In this document: in pieces, positions 31,166-41,166 of the stretch
Layout of the letters: every line of letters begins with the position of its first letter
Position numbering within the stretch: the stretch's first letter is position 1
From: Ananas comosus
Lineage: Eukaryota > Streptophyta > Magnoliopsida > Poales > Bromeliaceae
Length of the DNA stretch: 64,000 nt
Direction of reading: 5' to 3'
Assembly: GCF_001540865.1 (NCBI RefSeq)
Contig: NC_033632.1
Span: forward strand, 9,324,271-9,388,270
Position numbers and translations under genes: made by a program
The notes under the pieces: generated by a model
What the model was told of the DNA's origin: nothing
The model's database searches: none
The model's input: the letters and a program-made list of their open reading frames with translations, nothing else

Positions 31166-32481
31166 CGGTAAAATTGAAAGATTATATTATTGATGATATT
31201 GACAACGATGATGATAGTGATTTAACCCACTACATTATGTTTGTAGGTTGTAATCATCTCAGGTTTGATGAAGCGGCGAAAGAAGAAAAGTGGCGTAAAG
31301 CCATGTGTGATGAAATAGAGGCGATCGAGAAGAACAAAACTTGAGCGTTAACAAAACTTCTAGAAGGCTAAAAAGCAATGCATGAAGTAGGTATACAAAA
31401 CCAAGTATAAAGAAGACGCGTCGATCGATCGCCATAAAGCTAAACTCGTTGTGAAAGGCTACAAGCAGAAGCCTGGTGTTCATTTTCACGAGTTGTTTGC
31501 TCCCATTGCTAGATTAGAGTTGGTGCGGCTTCTAATTACTTTAGCGGTGCAAAAACAGTGGAAGATCTATCAAAGGGATGTCAAATCCACCTTCCTCAAT
31601 GGCTTTCTCAATGAAGAAGTATACGATTTATACAAAAAGATGAAGAAGACAGTTTGCAAATTGAAAAAGGTATTGTACGGCTTGAAGCAAGCTCCGCAAG
31701 CCTGGTACACACGTATAGATCTATATTTTCAAAAAGCTGAATTTCGTAAGTGCCTCTGTGAACATGCTCTTTATATTAAAATAATTCTAACGGTGATGTT
31801 TTATTTATTTTTCGCTCTATGTTGACGATCTTATCTTTACAAAAAATAATTCTGTTATGATTGGAGCATTCAAAAAAAGCATGACTAATGAGTTTGAGAT
31901 GACCAATATGAGCCATATGGCTTAATATCTGGGCATCGAAATTTCACAAAAAGATGAAGATATTTCTATTTCTCAAAAGAAATATGCAGGGGAAATAGTT
32001 GATAAGTTTCAGATGGCAGATTGTAAACCGGTCGTGACCCTAGTAGAAATCGGATTTAAAGCTCAACAAGAAAAGGGACGGAAAACTTGTTAATCTCATA
32101 TATTTTAAATAGTTGGTAGGAAGCTTGCGCTACTTAACCGCAACTAGAGCCGACATAGCCTATGGTGTTAGATTGATCAGCAGATATATGGAAAAGCCGA
32201 CTCAGATGCATGTACAAGCAACAAAGCGTATTTTACGCTATATAAAAGGAATGGTCAACTATGGTATTTTTTATGCTTACAGTGGCAAATCCGAACTCAT
32301 CGGATTCACCGATAGCGATTGGACCGGTGACGTAGAAAAACGGAAAAGCACATCAGGCAGCGTATTTTTTCTTGGAACCGGTGCATTCACATGGTCATCG
32401 AAGAAACAGGATATCATAGCTCTCTCTCGACAGCAAAAGCTAAATACATAGCGACGTCAGCAAGCGCTACACAAGCAATCT
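31166..32481 (+). pseudogene. Ty1/copia element C reverse transcriptase and RNase H (broken)
   Basis: From 31166 the pre-RT segment (EEKWRKAMCDEIEAIEKNKT) leads into reverse transcriptase: FAPIARLELVRLLITLA, DVKSTFLNGFL and KKVLYGLKQAPQAWY are copia RT blocks. The catalytic LYVDDLIFT survives at about 31815-31840 in another frame. RNase H follows at 32113-32480: YVxD-type TDSDWTGD, then KRKSTSGSVFFLG and WSSKKQDIIALS. At least four stops or frameshifts break it. gag, protease and integrase are absent. It reads on through three later insertions to 34300. Confidence 0.85.
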
Positions 32482-32634
32482 TGTGACACCCCAATAGTCC
32501 CACATCGGATGGGAATGGGGTTGTCATTGGATTTATAAGAGACTTAGACACTGGTAATAATAACTGGGCTTAAGCATTTTGGGCTGTTGGCTAGGCCCAA
32601 CGAGTTATTATTGCTAGTGGGCTGGGTAGTTACA
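32482..32634 (+). mobile_element. 153-bp solo LTR or TRIM-like element in copia C
   Basis: Borders TGTGACACCCC..GTAGTTACA, with the 5-bp target duplication AATCT (32477-32481 and 32635-32639). Removing it and one copy of AATCT restores the copia RNase H sequence. Contains AGTCCCACATCGG, common in plant LTRs, and the inverted repeat AATAATAACT..AGTTATTATT. Confidence 0.85.
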
Positions 32635-32717
32635 AATCTGGCTTAGAAGAGTTCTTGAAAAATTTGGTGGAAATCAAAAAGCACCTACAAAAATATTTTG
32701 TGATAATAGCTCTGCTA
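32635..32717 (+). pseudogene. Copia C RNase H fragment between insertions
   Basis: Encodes the stretch LEKFGGNQKAPTKIFCDNSSA, the next part of copia RNase H, in a frame continuing 32481 after removal of the solo LTR. Confidence 0.75.
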
Positions 32718-32886
32718 ACCGACCGTCCCTAGAGCAAGTGGCAAAGGGCTTGGCGGTTGGTACCCGAGGTCCCAAGTTCGAATCCTAGTTGATTCACATT
32801 TCCAGCTAAGTTTATTTCTAAATGAAATAAACGAAGCGGGTAGCGCGCTACCTATCTCTCAAAAAAAAAAAAAAAGAAAAAAGAAA
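32718..32886 (+). mobile_element. tRNA-derived SINE, copy 1
   Basis: RNA polymerase III A box TAGAGCAAGTGG (32730-32741) and B box GTTCGAATCC (32776-32785), then an unrelated body and an A-rich 3' end. A 16-bp target duplication, GATAATAGCTC(T/G)GCTA (32702-32717 and 32887-32902), has one mismatch. Three relatives lie at 36299, 36893 and 62814. Confidence 0.9.
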
Positions 32887-32957
32887 GATAATAGCTCGGC
32901 TATAGCAATCGCAAAAAATTCAGTTTTGCATGATAGGTGTAAACATATTAAAGTCCA
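32887..32957 (+). pseudogene. Copia C RNase H fragment up to the Helitron
   Basis: Reads AIAIAKNSVLHDRCKHIKVH, the conserved copia RNase H end, interrupted at the A of CCA by the Helitron. Confidence 0.75.
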
Positions 32958-33178
32958 TCTATATATATATATACAATCGAGAGTTTGTACGGCGAGCTCC
33001 CCGCATTTTGCGGAGGCCTCGCGCGAGAGAGAGAGAGGGAGAGAGAGAGAACAGAGGGAGGAGAGAGAGAGAGCATACAGAGAAAGGGGGAGAGAAGAGC
33101 ACAGAGGGAGAGAGAGAGAGCCAGAGTAGAAAGAGAGAGAGAGAGAGAGAGAGAGACTGATCTCTCTCTCCCTCTCTC

Positions 33179-33775
33179 TGCTCGCATGCTCCCGCGAGAG
33201 GGACCCGCGAACATGGCAGCCCCCCCCCCCCCCGGCTCTCTCTCTCTTCCCCTCTCTCCCGCACCCCCACCCCCCACCCCACCCGGTTCCCTCCCCCTCT
33301 CTCTCTCTCCCCGCGAGAGGCCGTGGGTCGGGCACATGGCGGGCTTCCCCTCGACTCTCTCTATCTCTTCTATCTCTCTCTCTTTCCCTCTCTCTCTCCC
33401 CACCCGCAGCTCTCTCTTCCCTCTCCCCCCCACGTGCGCGTGACCCATGCCCGGCGGGGTCGGTCGCCCCCGGGGATTCCCACCGCGCCCCCGTGCGCGT
33501 TCTCCCTCCTCCTCCTCTTTACCTCCCCTCCCCCCACGGCTCTCTCCTACTCTCCCCATCCCCCCCCCCCTCCTCTCCTCTCTCTCCTCTCTCCCTCTCC
33601 CCAACGGGCGGCAGCAGGAGGCTCGGTCGGCGGCAGCGGGCGTGAGCCGCCCGCCCTCTCTCTCCCTCCCCAACGGGCGGCGCAACGGCGGGTGAGCCGC
33701 GGCGGGCGGCAGTGGAGCGGGCGCGCGGTCGCGGCGCGGCGGGGCAAGGGGCGGGCGCACGGCCGACAACCATGG

Positions 33776-33776
<1 letters not shown>
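33179..33776. other. GC-rich cargo of the Helitron
   Basis: A nearly 600-bp GC-rich block with C-runs and repeated GGGCGGC and CCCAACGGGCGGC pieces. Frames are open on both strands (for example 32948-33769 on -), as low-complexity GC-rich DNA allows. It could be a captured gene 5' end. No domain is recognised, and I do not annotate a protein. Confidence 0.4.

Positions 33777-33833
<57 letters not shown>
33777..33833. repeat. (GA)n microsatellite
   Basis: About 28 GA units in the Helitron. Confidence 0.9.
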
Positions 33834-33838
<5 letters not shown>

Positions 33839-34138
33839 TCGGGGGAGAAAGAGAAAGAGAGAGGGAGAGAGAGAGAGAGAGAATTTTATAATTTTATATT
33901 TTAAATTTTATATATAAATTTTAAATTTTAAATCTTAAATTTTAATTTTAACTTATATATATATATCTAATTTTATTTATAAATATATATTAATTTATTA
34001 TATATAATTTTATATTTAATTTTTTTTTTATGTTTAAAATTTTAACTTAGATCTTAAAATAAAAAAATTAAAAAAATTTGTTCAAAATATTTTCAAAATG
34101 ACCCAAATTTCCCGCTGCGAAGCGCGGGCCTTCACTAG

Positions 34139-34300
34139 TTATCATTATATTCGAGAACTTGTGAAGAAGAATGAAATCGAACTACACTTTTGCAGAAGCG
34201 AGAATCAAGTCGCTGATATATTTACGAAGCCACTGACATCGAAAAATTTTGTGAAACTACGAAAGCTACTCGGAGTGCGAAAAATTGGGTTAAGGGAGAA
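34139..34300 (+). pseudogene. Copia C pol C-terminus
   Basis: Frame 34139-34313 reads YHYIRELVKKNEIELHFC and then VADIFTKPLTSKNFVKLRKL, the standard end of copia RNase H, up to the polypurine tract TTAAGGGAGAA and the LTR. Confidence 0.85.
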
Positions 34301-34551
34301 TGTTGATAAGTAATCCAATATTTTTGATAAGTTTAGATTTATTTTTGTCAAGTTTATTTCTTAATAGTTTGTTGGTTAGACATAAGAGATAAGTTTAAAT
34401 CTTATTCAATTATTGCTATTAGGATTTTAACTTATGCCTATATATAGACTACTGTAAATGTGTGAAAAATAATCTACCATCGAAATTTAGTCTAAGAATA
34501 TTTATTAAAGTTTTCAGTTTAATCCGCTGCAATACTCCACTTCTTCCAACA
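34301..34551 (+). mobile_element. Copia C 3' LTR (251 bp)
   Basis: TGTTGATAAG..CTTCTTCCAACA. It is the reverse complement relative of 30870-31100. Contains TATATATAGAC as a possible TATA box. Confidence 0.85.
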
Positions 34552-35485
34552 ATACTCTTTTTTTTTTTTTCTTCCTTCTTCAACGTAGTACTGTTCGAGT
34601 TTTGCTTCGATCGCTATATTCTTTTCTTCGATATAAAGTACATTCATTTGCTTCTACGGAGGGTCAGTCGACCCACCGTAAACACGCGGATACTTTCACT
34701 AGTACGTGAAATAATTATAAAGTCGTTGTTAAACGTAACATTAAGCAAAGAAAAGAACCCAGCCCTCAGATGATTGAGAACGGCATTGAAGATTGGACAG
34801 TTTTAATTTGGGTGCTTCTTTTGTTTGCTTTTTTATGTCTTCACTTGTTTTATTTTGTTTTCGAAGGGTACGTGGGTGTTCTCTTCTCAGCAATTGAAAT
34901 TCCAACACAGCTTGCAAGCTTAATTAAGAAGATGCCAAGCTCGAATTTTATTTTTTGGGAACTGACAGAGATGTATATATATTCTGAATGCTTTCTTTAT
35001 GGACCTTTCAGATCTTGACATTGAAAGGGTTTTGTAATTAATTAATTAATTATAGTTAAACTCATTAGCTTCTTAACTACTGCCCCTCCAAACCAAGATA
35101 ATTATATTTAGCACTCAAACTTTTTTTTTTTTTTTTAACAAATTAACCCCCTAGGACTATATATATTTTGTCAATTAAATGTTGCTATAAAAAAGCCAAT
35201 CAGTCAACAACAACAAACGGTGTATGCCGGTAATATATATAAAAGGATCGTTTGGATGTTACATTCATTCTTGCAGAAAAATTATGTTTTAGTTTTCATT
35301 TTGAAAAATTAAATACCTAAAAGAATAACTTTCGACACTAAAAAGAGTCATATGTACAGATTGCATGCGCTTTTTATAGATTTGCGACCATTTGACTACT
35401 GTTAGTAACTTATAGATATTGGTGTGCCTAGCTGGAATGCTTTTAATAGTACATAAATAATATATGCTATCAATTTTTTAACACT
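34552..35485. other. AT-rich spacer, no gene recognised
   Basis: Short frames (34462-34773, 34770-35018) show no domain; T-runs and (TTAA)n tracts are present. Confidence 0.5.
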
Positions 35486-36056
35486 TGTTCGGCTTCGTTT
35501 GGTTCGGTGTTAAGTAAGAACTAAATTTTGCGTTTGAATGAAAATTAAGTTGTCCCAGGAATAAAAAAAATAACGTTTAAATTTGGATAGATAAGATGGA
35601 ATAAGAAGAATAATGGATAGTACGTTATAAATAGAAAATAATAATATTGTCTCTTATATTTAAATTTAAAATTTAAAATTTTATATTTAAAATTTAAATT
35701 TAATATAGAACTTTAAAAATTGAAAAATTCAAAATTTTTTAAATTTCAAATTCAAATATCAAATTTTAAATTTAAAAATATCAAATATCATAATTTAAAT
35801 TTATAAAATTAAAAAAATAATTTAAAATTATAAATATTAACTTTAAGATTATAAATTTTTTAAATTTAAAAAATTTAAAATTTTAATTTTAATTTAAAAA
35901 TTAAATACGGGTGGGTTAGCTAATCCCACCCCTATTCCAAAAGGAGAGTGGGGTTAGCTAACCCCACCCTTAACGAGTTATCCAAAGTGTCTGGGGATTA
36001 AAGGGGGATAGCCCCTTATCCCCCCAATTAACCTCCAACCAAACACCACCCTAGGG
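35486..36056. repeat. MITE-like element with imperfect TIRs and two internal palindromes
   Basis: CGTTTGGTTCGGTGTTAAG near 35492 and CCAACCAAACACCACC near 36034 are inverse relatives. The inside is AT-rich. Near the right end lie two palindromes centred on TTAGCTAA (35909-35931 and 35949-35968). Family (hAT or Harbinger) is not decided. Confidence 0.5.
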
Positions 36057-36298
36057 TTTAGTTGGAATAGGTAGAATAGTATTTGATTTAAAGGCTACAA
36101 AAGTTAGTAGCACGCACCATTCATGTCTCATTAGAAGCACTGGACTCTGGATAGAGGTAATTAATTATAAAAAAAAACTTAGAATTTTGGTGGTAAATAT
36201 AAAAATTTTAAAGTATAAGTGACTACATACAAATGGATGTAACTATTATGTACAGGCAATACTATTCATACATTCCATGATTAAAATTATAAATTCAT

Positions 36299-36431
36299 AC
36301 CGACCGTCTCTAGAGCAAGTGACAAAGGGCTTGGTGGTTGGTACCCGAGACCCAAGTTTGAATCCTAGTTGATTCACATTTCTTGTTAAAACGAAGCGGA
36401 TAGCGTGCTACCTATCTCTCAAAAAAAAAAA
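36299..36431 (+). mobile_element. SINE, copy 2
   Basis: Same family as 32718-32886. A box TAGAGCAAGTG, B box GTTTGAATCC, shortened body, A-rich tail. Perfect 14-bp target duplication AATTATAAATTCAT (36285-36298 and 36432-36445). Confidence 0.9.
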
Positions 36432-36892
36432 AATTATAAATTCATCTCTATTATAAGTTTTAATTATCACAATATATTCCTTTAAAGCTTCAAAATATGC
36501 AAATTTATCTTAACTACCGTTTGTTAACGGTTAAGTTTTTGCCGTTTGGACTGTTATATCTTTGGAAAAAAATAAATTTTTAAAATCTTTTTCAGGATGT
36601 ATTATTTATGATTTTAGTAGAATGATACGTAAGTTATAATAAAAATAATTTAAAATAATAAATAATATTAAATATAATTAAAAGTGCATATTGAAGGATA
36701 GAATGGTTATTTTACATAACAAGGTCAACACTAATCTGTCAACTAATATAGAAAGGTATATATTAAGCACTATTATGCTAATTTGGAGAAATATATTTGA
36801 TAACTGAAGCTTTATATGAAAAAATATATATATAATTTTCTTGTTTCATAGGGATACACTTATTATATTTATCAATAATTTAAAAATCGGGA

Positions 36893-37048
36893 TTGACCGT
36901 CCCTAGTTCAAGTGGCAAAAGGCCTGCTTGTTGATACCCGAGATCCCCGGTTCGAAGTCTAGTTATTTCATATTTCTAACTAAGTTTATTATTTCTAAAA
37001 TGAAATAAACGAAATGGATAGCATGTTACCTTCCTCTCAAAAAAAAAA
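36893..37048 (+). mobile_element. SINE, copy 3
   Basis: Same family, with B box GGTTCGAAGTC. Perfect 16-bp target duplication AATTTAAAAATCGGGA (36877-36892 and 37049-37064). Confidence 0.9.
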
Positions 37049-37383
37049 AATTTAAAAATCGGGACGAATCTGCCGGTTCGACCGTTTAGACTGTAACCTA
37101 GTTTACAAAGTAGTTCGGTTCAACACTTTGAGCTAGATAAGTTAAAAAACCGCTTTGAACTGTGAATCGGTTTGGTTTTATTCAAATCGATCGGATTTTT
37201 TTCATCAAGTCATATTAAATTCTAAAGGCTTAAAATCAATTTAGCTGATTTTTTTTTCTTTTTTTCTTTTTTTTTTTTTTGGAAAAGAACACCATAAGGC
37301 ATTTATTCCATATGATAAGGAGTTACAGACTTCTCAAACTCTACGAAAGAAGACCAACTAGAAGCTACCTGGGAACCAAGGCC

Positions 37384-38205
37384 CTATTTAGCTAATTTAT
37401 CAACACGTTGTGAAAAAGAACTATATCTAGACGACCACCCTATAAGAATATTATTGTTGGACTCCAAAAGGCGTCGAAGCGAAGCAATACGCTCTAATTC
37501 TTGTAGTGACAACGGGTTATGCTGGTCCTTAAACAAACAGGAACAAATGATAGTAGTCGAATCTGTGTAAATTGAGCACTTGATATTAGGCCGATTATTT
37601 AGAAGCCACTTAACTGCCTCAGAACAAGCTTGTATCTCTGCAGCAAGAGCAGTTTCTGAATCGATGGAAGGTGCTGCGCAACAATAAACGTCCACATCCC
37701 CTTCTACGACTAAATATCCAATTCCACCCGAGCGATTTTCCTTCCAAGCACCATCCACCCAACAGATGGTATTTGGTGGTGAAAAAGAATTGATAGTCGT
37801 CGGATCAAGAATATGGAGAGGCTGAAGGTGAGCTTTGCTATAGAGCTTCGTCCATATTCTCGCATTCCTCAAAACTTTCGAACACGAAAATTTCTTGTGC
37901 TGAAAAATATAATCATTTCGTGCCTTCCAAATGGACCACAACACATCCATGCAGTATGCCCGAATCTCGTAAAATCGTTCATTGTTAATGAGTGCATCCA
38001 ACCACTCTATGAAAGTCAGTGAAGACTGTGCAGTGCGCAGACCAACCTGTGAGGCAAACCACACTTGCTGACTTAATGGACAATGAAAGAACAGATGATC
38101 CCTCGTCTCAGACTGCTCCTGGCACAGTGGGCAAGAGTCTCCGAAATGAGGTATACGCTCCGCAAGCTTGTGCCCACTGGAAGAGCATCCACAACAGCAC
38201 GCCAA
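37384..38205 (-). pseudogene. LINE ORF2 part 4: zinc-finger region and RNase H
   Basis: Residues about 20-36, CPLCQEQSETRDHLFFHC, are the zf-RVT motif found after plant LINE reverse transcriptases. From about residue 147 the RNase H domain follows: first Asp in CWVDGAWKENRSGGIGYL, Glu in LAAEIQACSEA, Asp in IYTDST, and a last Asp near the end (RVDKLAK). All four acidic positions are present, so the RNase H itself looks intact. The frame is shifted relative to 38073-38600. Confidence 0.85.
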
Positions 38206-39122
38206 ATGAATAATTTAACCAGCGGCATAACTTCCTTGAGCTTCCAAATTTTAAAATAGATACCTTGTGTTCTTGCACTAATCCCATAATTCAAACTTGA
38301 AGATTGCTGTCGGTTCAAATACGAAATCGCCGAGCTTAGGGTGAAACGTCCTGTAGATGTAGCCCTCCACCGAGTATGCTCCCCCATTTGTTCAAATGCC
38401 CCGTGTAGAACATGTCTCATACTCAGCATAGATTTCCAAATCTGAGAGGCATTCGATCTAGCTATTGCTGTCCAAAAATCCTGCACTAGGTATTTGTGTC
38501 TGATAGCTTTCGCCCACAGGGAATTAGGACAGTGTAGAAAACTCCAAACCAATTTAGTAGCATGCGCTCTGTTGAGTACTTCTAGAGAAGGAATTCCCAA
38601 TCCTCCATCTTTCCGATCTCTTGTGAGTTTTCACCACGCCCGTAGGTATAAATGCCTATTTGAGTCATCGAACCCCCACCAAAAGTCTCTAATAACACGT
38701 TCAATCTTGTGAATGAACTTGGCCGGGAGAATAATAAAACTGAGATAAAAGCGTGGTATAGCAAGTAAAACGGATTGGATGAGAGTTAGTCTTCCAGCAT
38801 GGGAGAGACTTTTAGCTTTCCAACCTGTTAATCTCTTTTGCAAGCGATTAATAACAAACTCGAAAGTATTAGGAAGGCTTCTTTCAAGAAAAAGGGGGTT
38901 CCCTAGATACTTGCCTTGCAAGGGTGCATTATTTATATTTAGCTCCAGTCGAATAGCATCTCGTTGTACCTCGCTCATGTCGATTGAAAATAATTGCCGA
39001 TTTGGAATAGTTAATCTCTTCCCCAGATAATTCACAAAAATTAAGAAGAAGCATCTTAAGGGCACGAATATCATTGTTGGTTGCTTTTGAGAAAACAAAT
39101 AGATCATCGACGTACAGAACAT
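38206..39122 (-). pseudogene. LINE ORF2 part 3: region after the RT core (thumb and connection)
   Basis: The frames 38631-39122 and 38073-38600 are in phase with each other and separated by a stop at about 38631. They contain KYLGNPLFLERS, RLTGWKAKSLSHAGRLTLI and FWWGFDDSNRHLYLRAW, the plant LINE blocks that follow the RT catalytic core, then GIPSLEVLNRAHATKLVW. The phase differs from the catalytic part upstream (shift near 39000). Confidence 0.85.
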
Positions 39123-39333
39123 GAGTTAGAATTGGTCCCCTAATTCCAAGACAAATCCCTTCCAATGAATTTTCCGCAGTGGCTGCCTTGAACATAGCAG
39201 ATAAAGCATTGATGGCTAATATGAATAAGTAAGGGGAAAGTGGACATCCTTGCCGTAGGCCTCTAGTCGGTTTGAACCAATTAGAATCCTCACCATTAAC
39301 TAAAACTGAATAGTCAACAGTGGAGATGACCAA
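38929..39333 (-). pseudogene. LINE ORF2 part 2: RT palm with YVDD
   Basis: GLRQGCPLSPYLFILAINAL and the catalytic HVLYVDDLFVFSKA are RT motifs. Most plant L1 elements have F/Y-A-D-D at this site; here it is Y-V-D-D. The part is shifted by one frame against the upstream segment (junction near 39300-39333). Confidence 0.85.
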
Positions 39334-41033
39334 TTAACCCACTTACAAAACCTTTCAGGAAATCCATATTTATGGAGCATAATGAGAAGAAAGTCCCAGC
39401 TTAGCCAATCGTAAGCCTTAGCTAGGTCAATTTTAATAGCCACGGCCCCCGATTTATGATGCATCTGTTTAAAGGTATGTAAGACTTCCTGAGTGAGTAA
39501 ATAATTGTTAGTAATGTTTCTACCTAGGACGAAGGCAGATTGCTCCGGAGCTATGAGATCAGGAAGGATCGCCTTTAGTCGGTTAACAAGGATCTTTGCC
39601 AGACACTTGTATGTGACGTTGCATAAACTAATCGGCCTGAAATCAGTAATATGCTCGGGGTGATCTTTCTTTGGAATAAGAACAATGGATGTCTTATTAA
39701 TACTTGTGGGGACATCTTTTCCACTGAAGAAAGCCTGCACTAATGAAAATAGGTCAGTGTGTACCAGATCCCAATGGGTTTGGAAAAAGCGAGGAGAAAA
39801 CCCATCTGGGCCGGGTGATTTATCAGGCTTCATACTAAATAGCGCATCCCGCAACTCGGAGAGTTGGGGAGGCGCTATTAACTGTGCTGCATTAGTAGAG
39901 GAGATAGTAGGGAGAAAGCAGTCAAAAGTACTCCATTTTGAAGCAGAGGTATCACAAAAATGTGGTAAAGAATAGCAATGATTATAGTGTTGGGTAATAT
40001 GCTCCCGAATTTCAGATTGATCAGTGAGCACGAATCCCGAATTGTTCTTTAGCATGGTGATGGCATTCCTCTTCTTTCTCTGCGAAGCCTTTGCATGAAA
40101 ATACGTAGTGTTTCGATCTCCGAACCTGATCCAATTGTCTTTAGCTCTTTGTGCCCAAAATAGTTCTTGTTTGTACAAAAGATCCTCGTACATCGCTGTG
40201 AGCGAACCCTCCTTCTTCCTAGCCGGATCGCTAAGAGGAAGCCTTTGCAACTTAGTAAGTTGTTGAAACGTACTATCCAATTGGGCTCGCAAATTAAGAC
40301 GGTGCGCTCCTGCCCAATGACTCAAATCAAAAGAGAGTCGACGGAGTCGTAGCGGCATGGAAGCACACGAGTCAGCAGTCCAACTCCGCTGAACCACTTG
40401 CTTGCAGTCCTCCTGAAGCAACCACCAATTTTCGAATCGAAATCGCTTTTTCCGGCGGGCATTCGATACATGCAATGAAAGGAGTAGAGGACTATGGTCA
40501 CTGGCAACTGTAGGCAGAAGTACAAAACGGGTTGCAGGAAAAATATTTGACCATTGAGGATCTACGAGCACTCTATCAAGTCGCTCAAGGATCGTAAATG
40601 GAGGTTTTTGTTTATTAGTCCAGGTATAACCCGGCCCGACAGACTTAACCTCAAAAAACCCTCCTGCTTGGATGAAACGGTGTAGCGGAGTGTTGGACAA
40701 AGATGAAGAAGAGGTACCTCCTAATTTATCCTGCGGGTCAAGTATACAGTTAAAATCTCCAATGAGCATAGTTGGGAGGCTTGCTTGCTTAATAAGATCA
40801 AGAAGTGAATTCCACACAGTAGCAACTTGTAGCAAAGATGGGTTGATATAGACTCCGACAAAAAGCCAAGGAGGGGAGTCAGCAACATCCACAGTGGCGA
40901 GAATGAAAGTGGCAGATGAAGCAAAAATTTTAATATGAATCTCATCAGACCAAAGGAGTGCTAATCCCCAAGAACGACCATTCGTAGGGACAAAAAAATT
41001 TATTTCGTAGCTTCGGTGGAAAGGAAACATCAT
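39300..41033 (-). pseudogene. LINE ORF2 part 1b: endonuclease and RT N-terminal half
   Basis: A 577-codon open stretch. Endonuclease motifs: GDFNCILDPQDKLGG (catalytic Asp, Asn) and SDHSPLLL (Ser-Asp-His). After a linker (NWIRFGDRNTTYFHAKA) the RT begins with SPGPDGFSPRFFQTHW, PLxLCNVTYKxLAK-type blocks and AIKIDLAKAYDWLSWDF with the first catalytic Asp. Nicks target DNA and copies LINE RNA in the L1 family. It joins the start of ORF2 (41166-40945) after a frameshift near 41030. Confidence 0.9.
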
Positions 41034-41166
41034 TAGCCCGCCGACGAGTACACTTCGTTTCGGATAAGAAAAAAATTGAAGGCGAAGTGGCCGTCGTCAT
41101 GGAGGCGACATATCGAACTGTAGGGGCGCCTCCGAGCCCCCTACAGTTCCACCTGATGATCCTCAT
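40945..41166 (-). pseudogene. LINE ORF2 start (endonuclease N-terminus)
   Basis: MRIIRWNCRGLGGAPTVR is the typical start of plant L1 endonucleases, and IFFLSETKC follows with the catalytic Glu. The ATG (41164-41166) overlaps the TGA of ORF1 (41163-41165). A frameshift near 41030 leads to the 577-codon frame. Confidence 0.9.

Larger units (their letters stand above)
32958..34138 (+). mobile_element. Helitron-type element (non-autonomous), 1181 bp
   Basis: Starts TCTATATATATATA directly after a host A. It ends with the hairpin CCCGC-(8)-GCGGG (34111-34128), a six-base spacer and CTAG (34135-34138) before a host T. Insertion between A and T without duplication is the Helitron rule, and removal joins the copia codons GTC CAT TAT CAT exactly. 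The interior holds GA-rich (33020-33160, 33777-33885), CT-rich and very GC-rich (33180-33770) segments and an AT-rich end. No Rep/helicase is present, so it moves, if at all, by help from another element. Confidence 0.9.

Noticed and set aside
32730..32785. Possible tRNA gene from A and B boxes
   Set aside because: No cloverleaf can be drawn, and the A-rich tail and target duplication show it is a SINE.
32926..33904. Several long overlapping ORFs on both strands, up to 273 codons
   Set aside because: They arise from (GA)n/(CT)n and GC-rich low-complexity DNA inside the Helitron; no domain and open on both strands.
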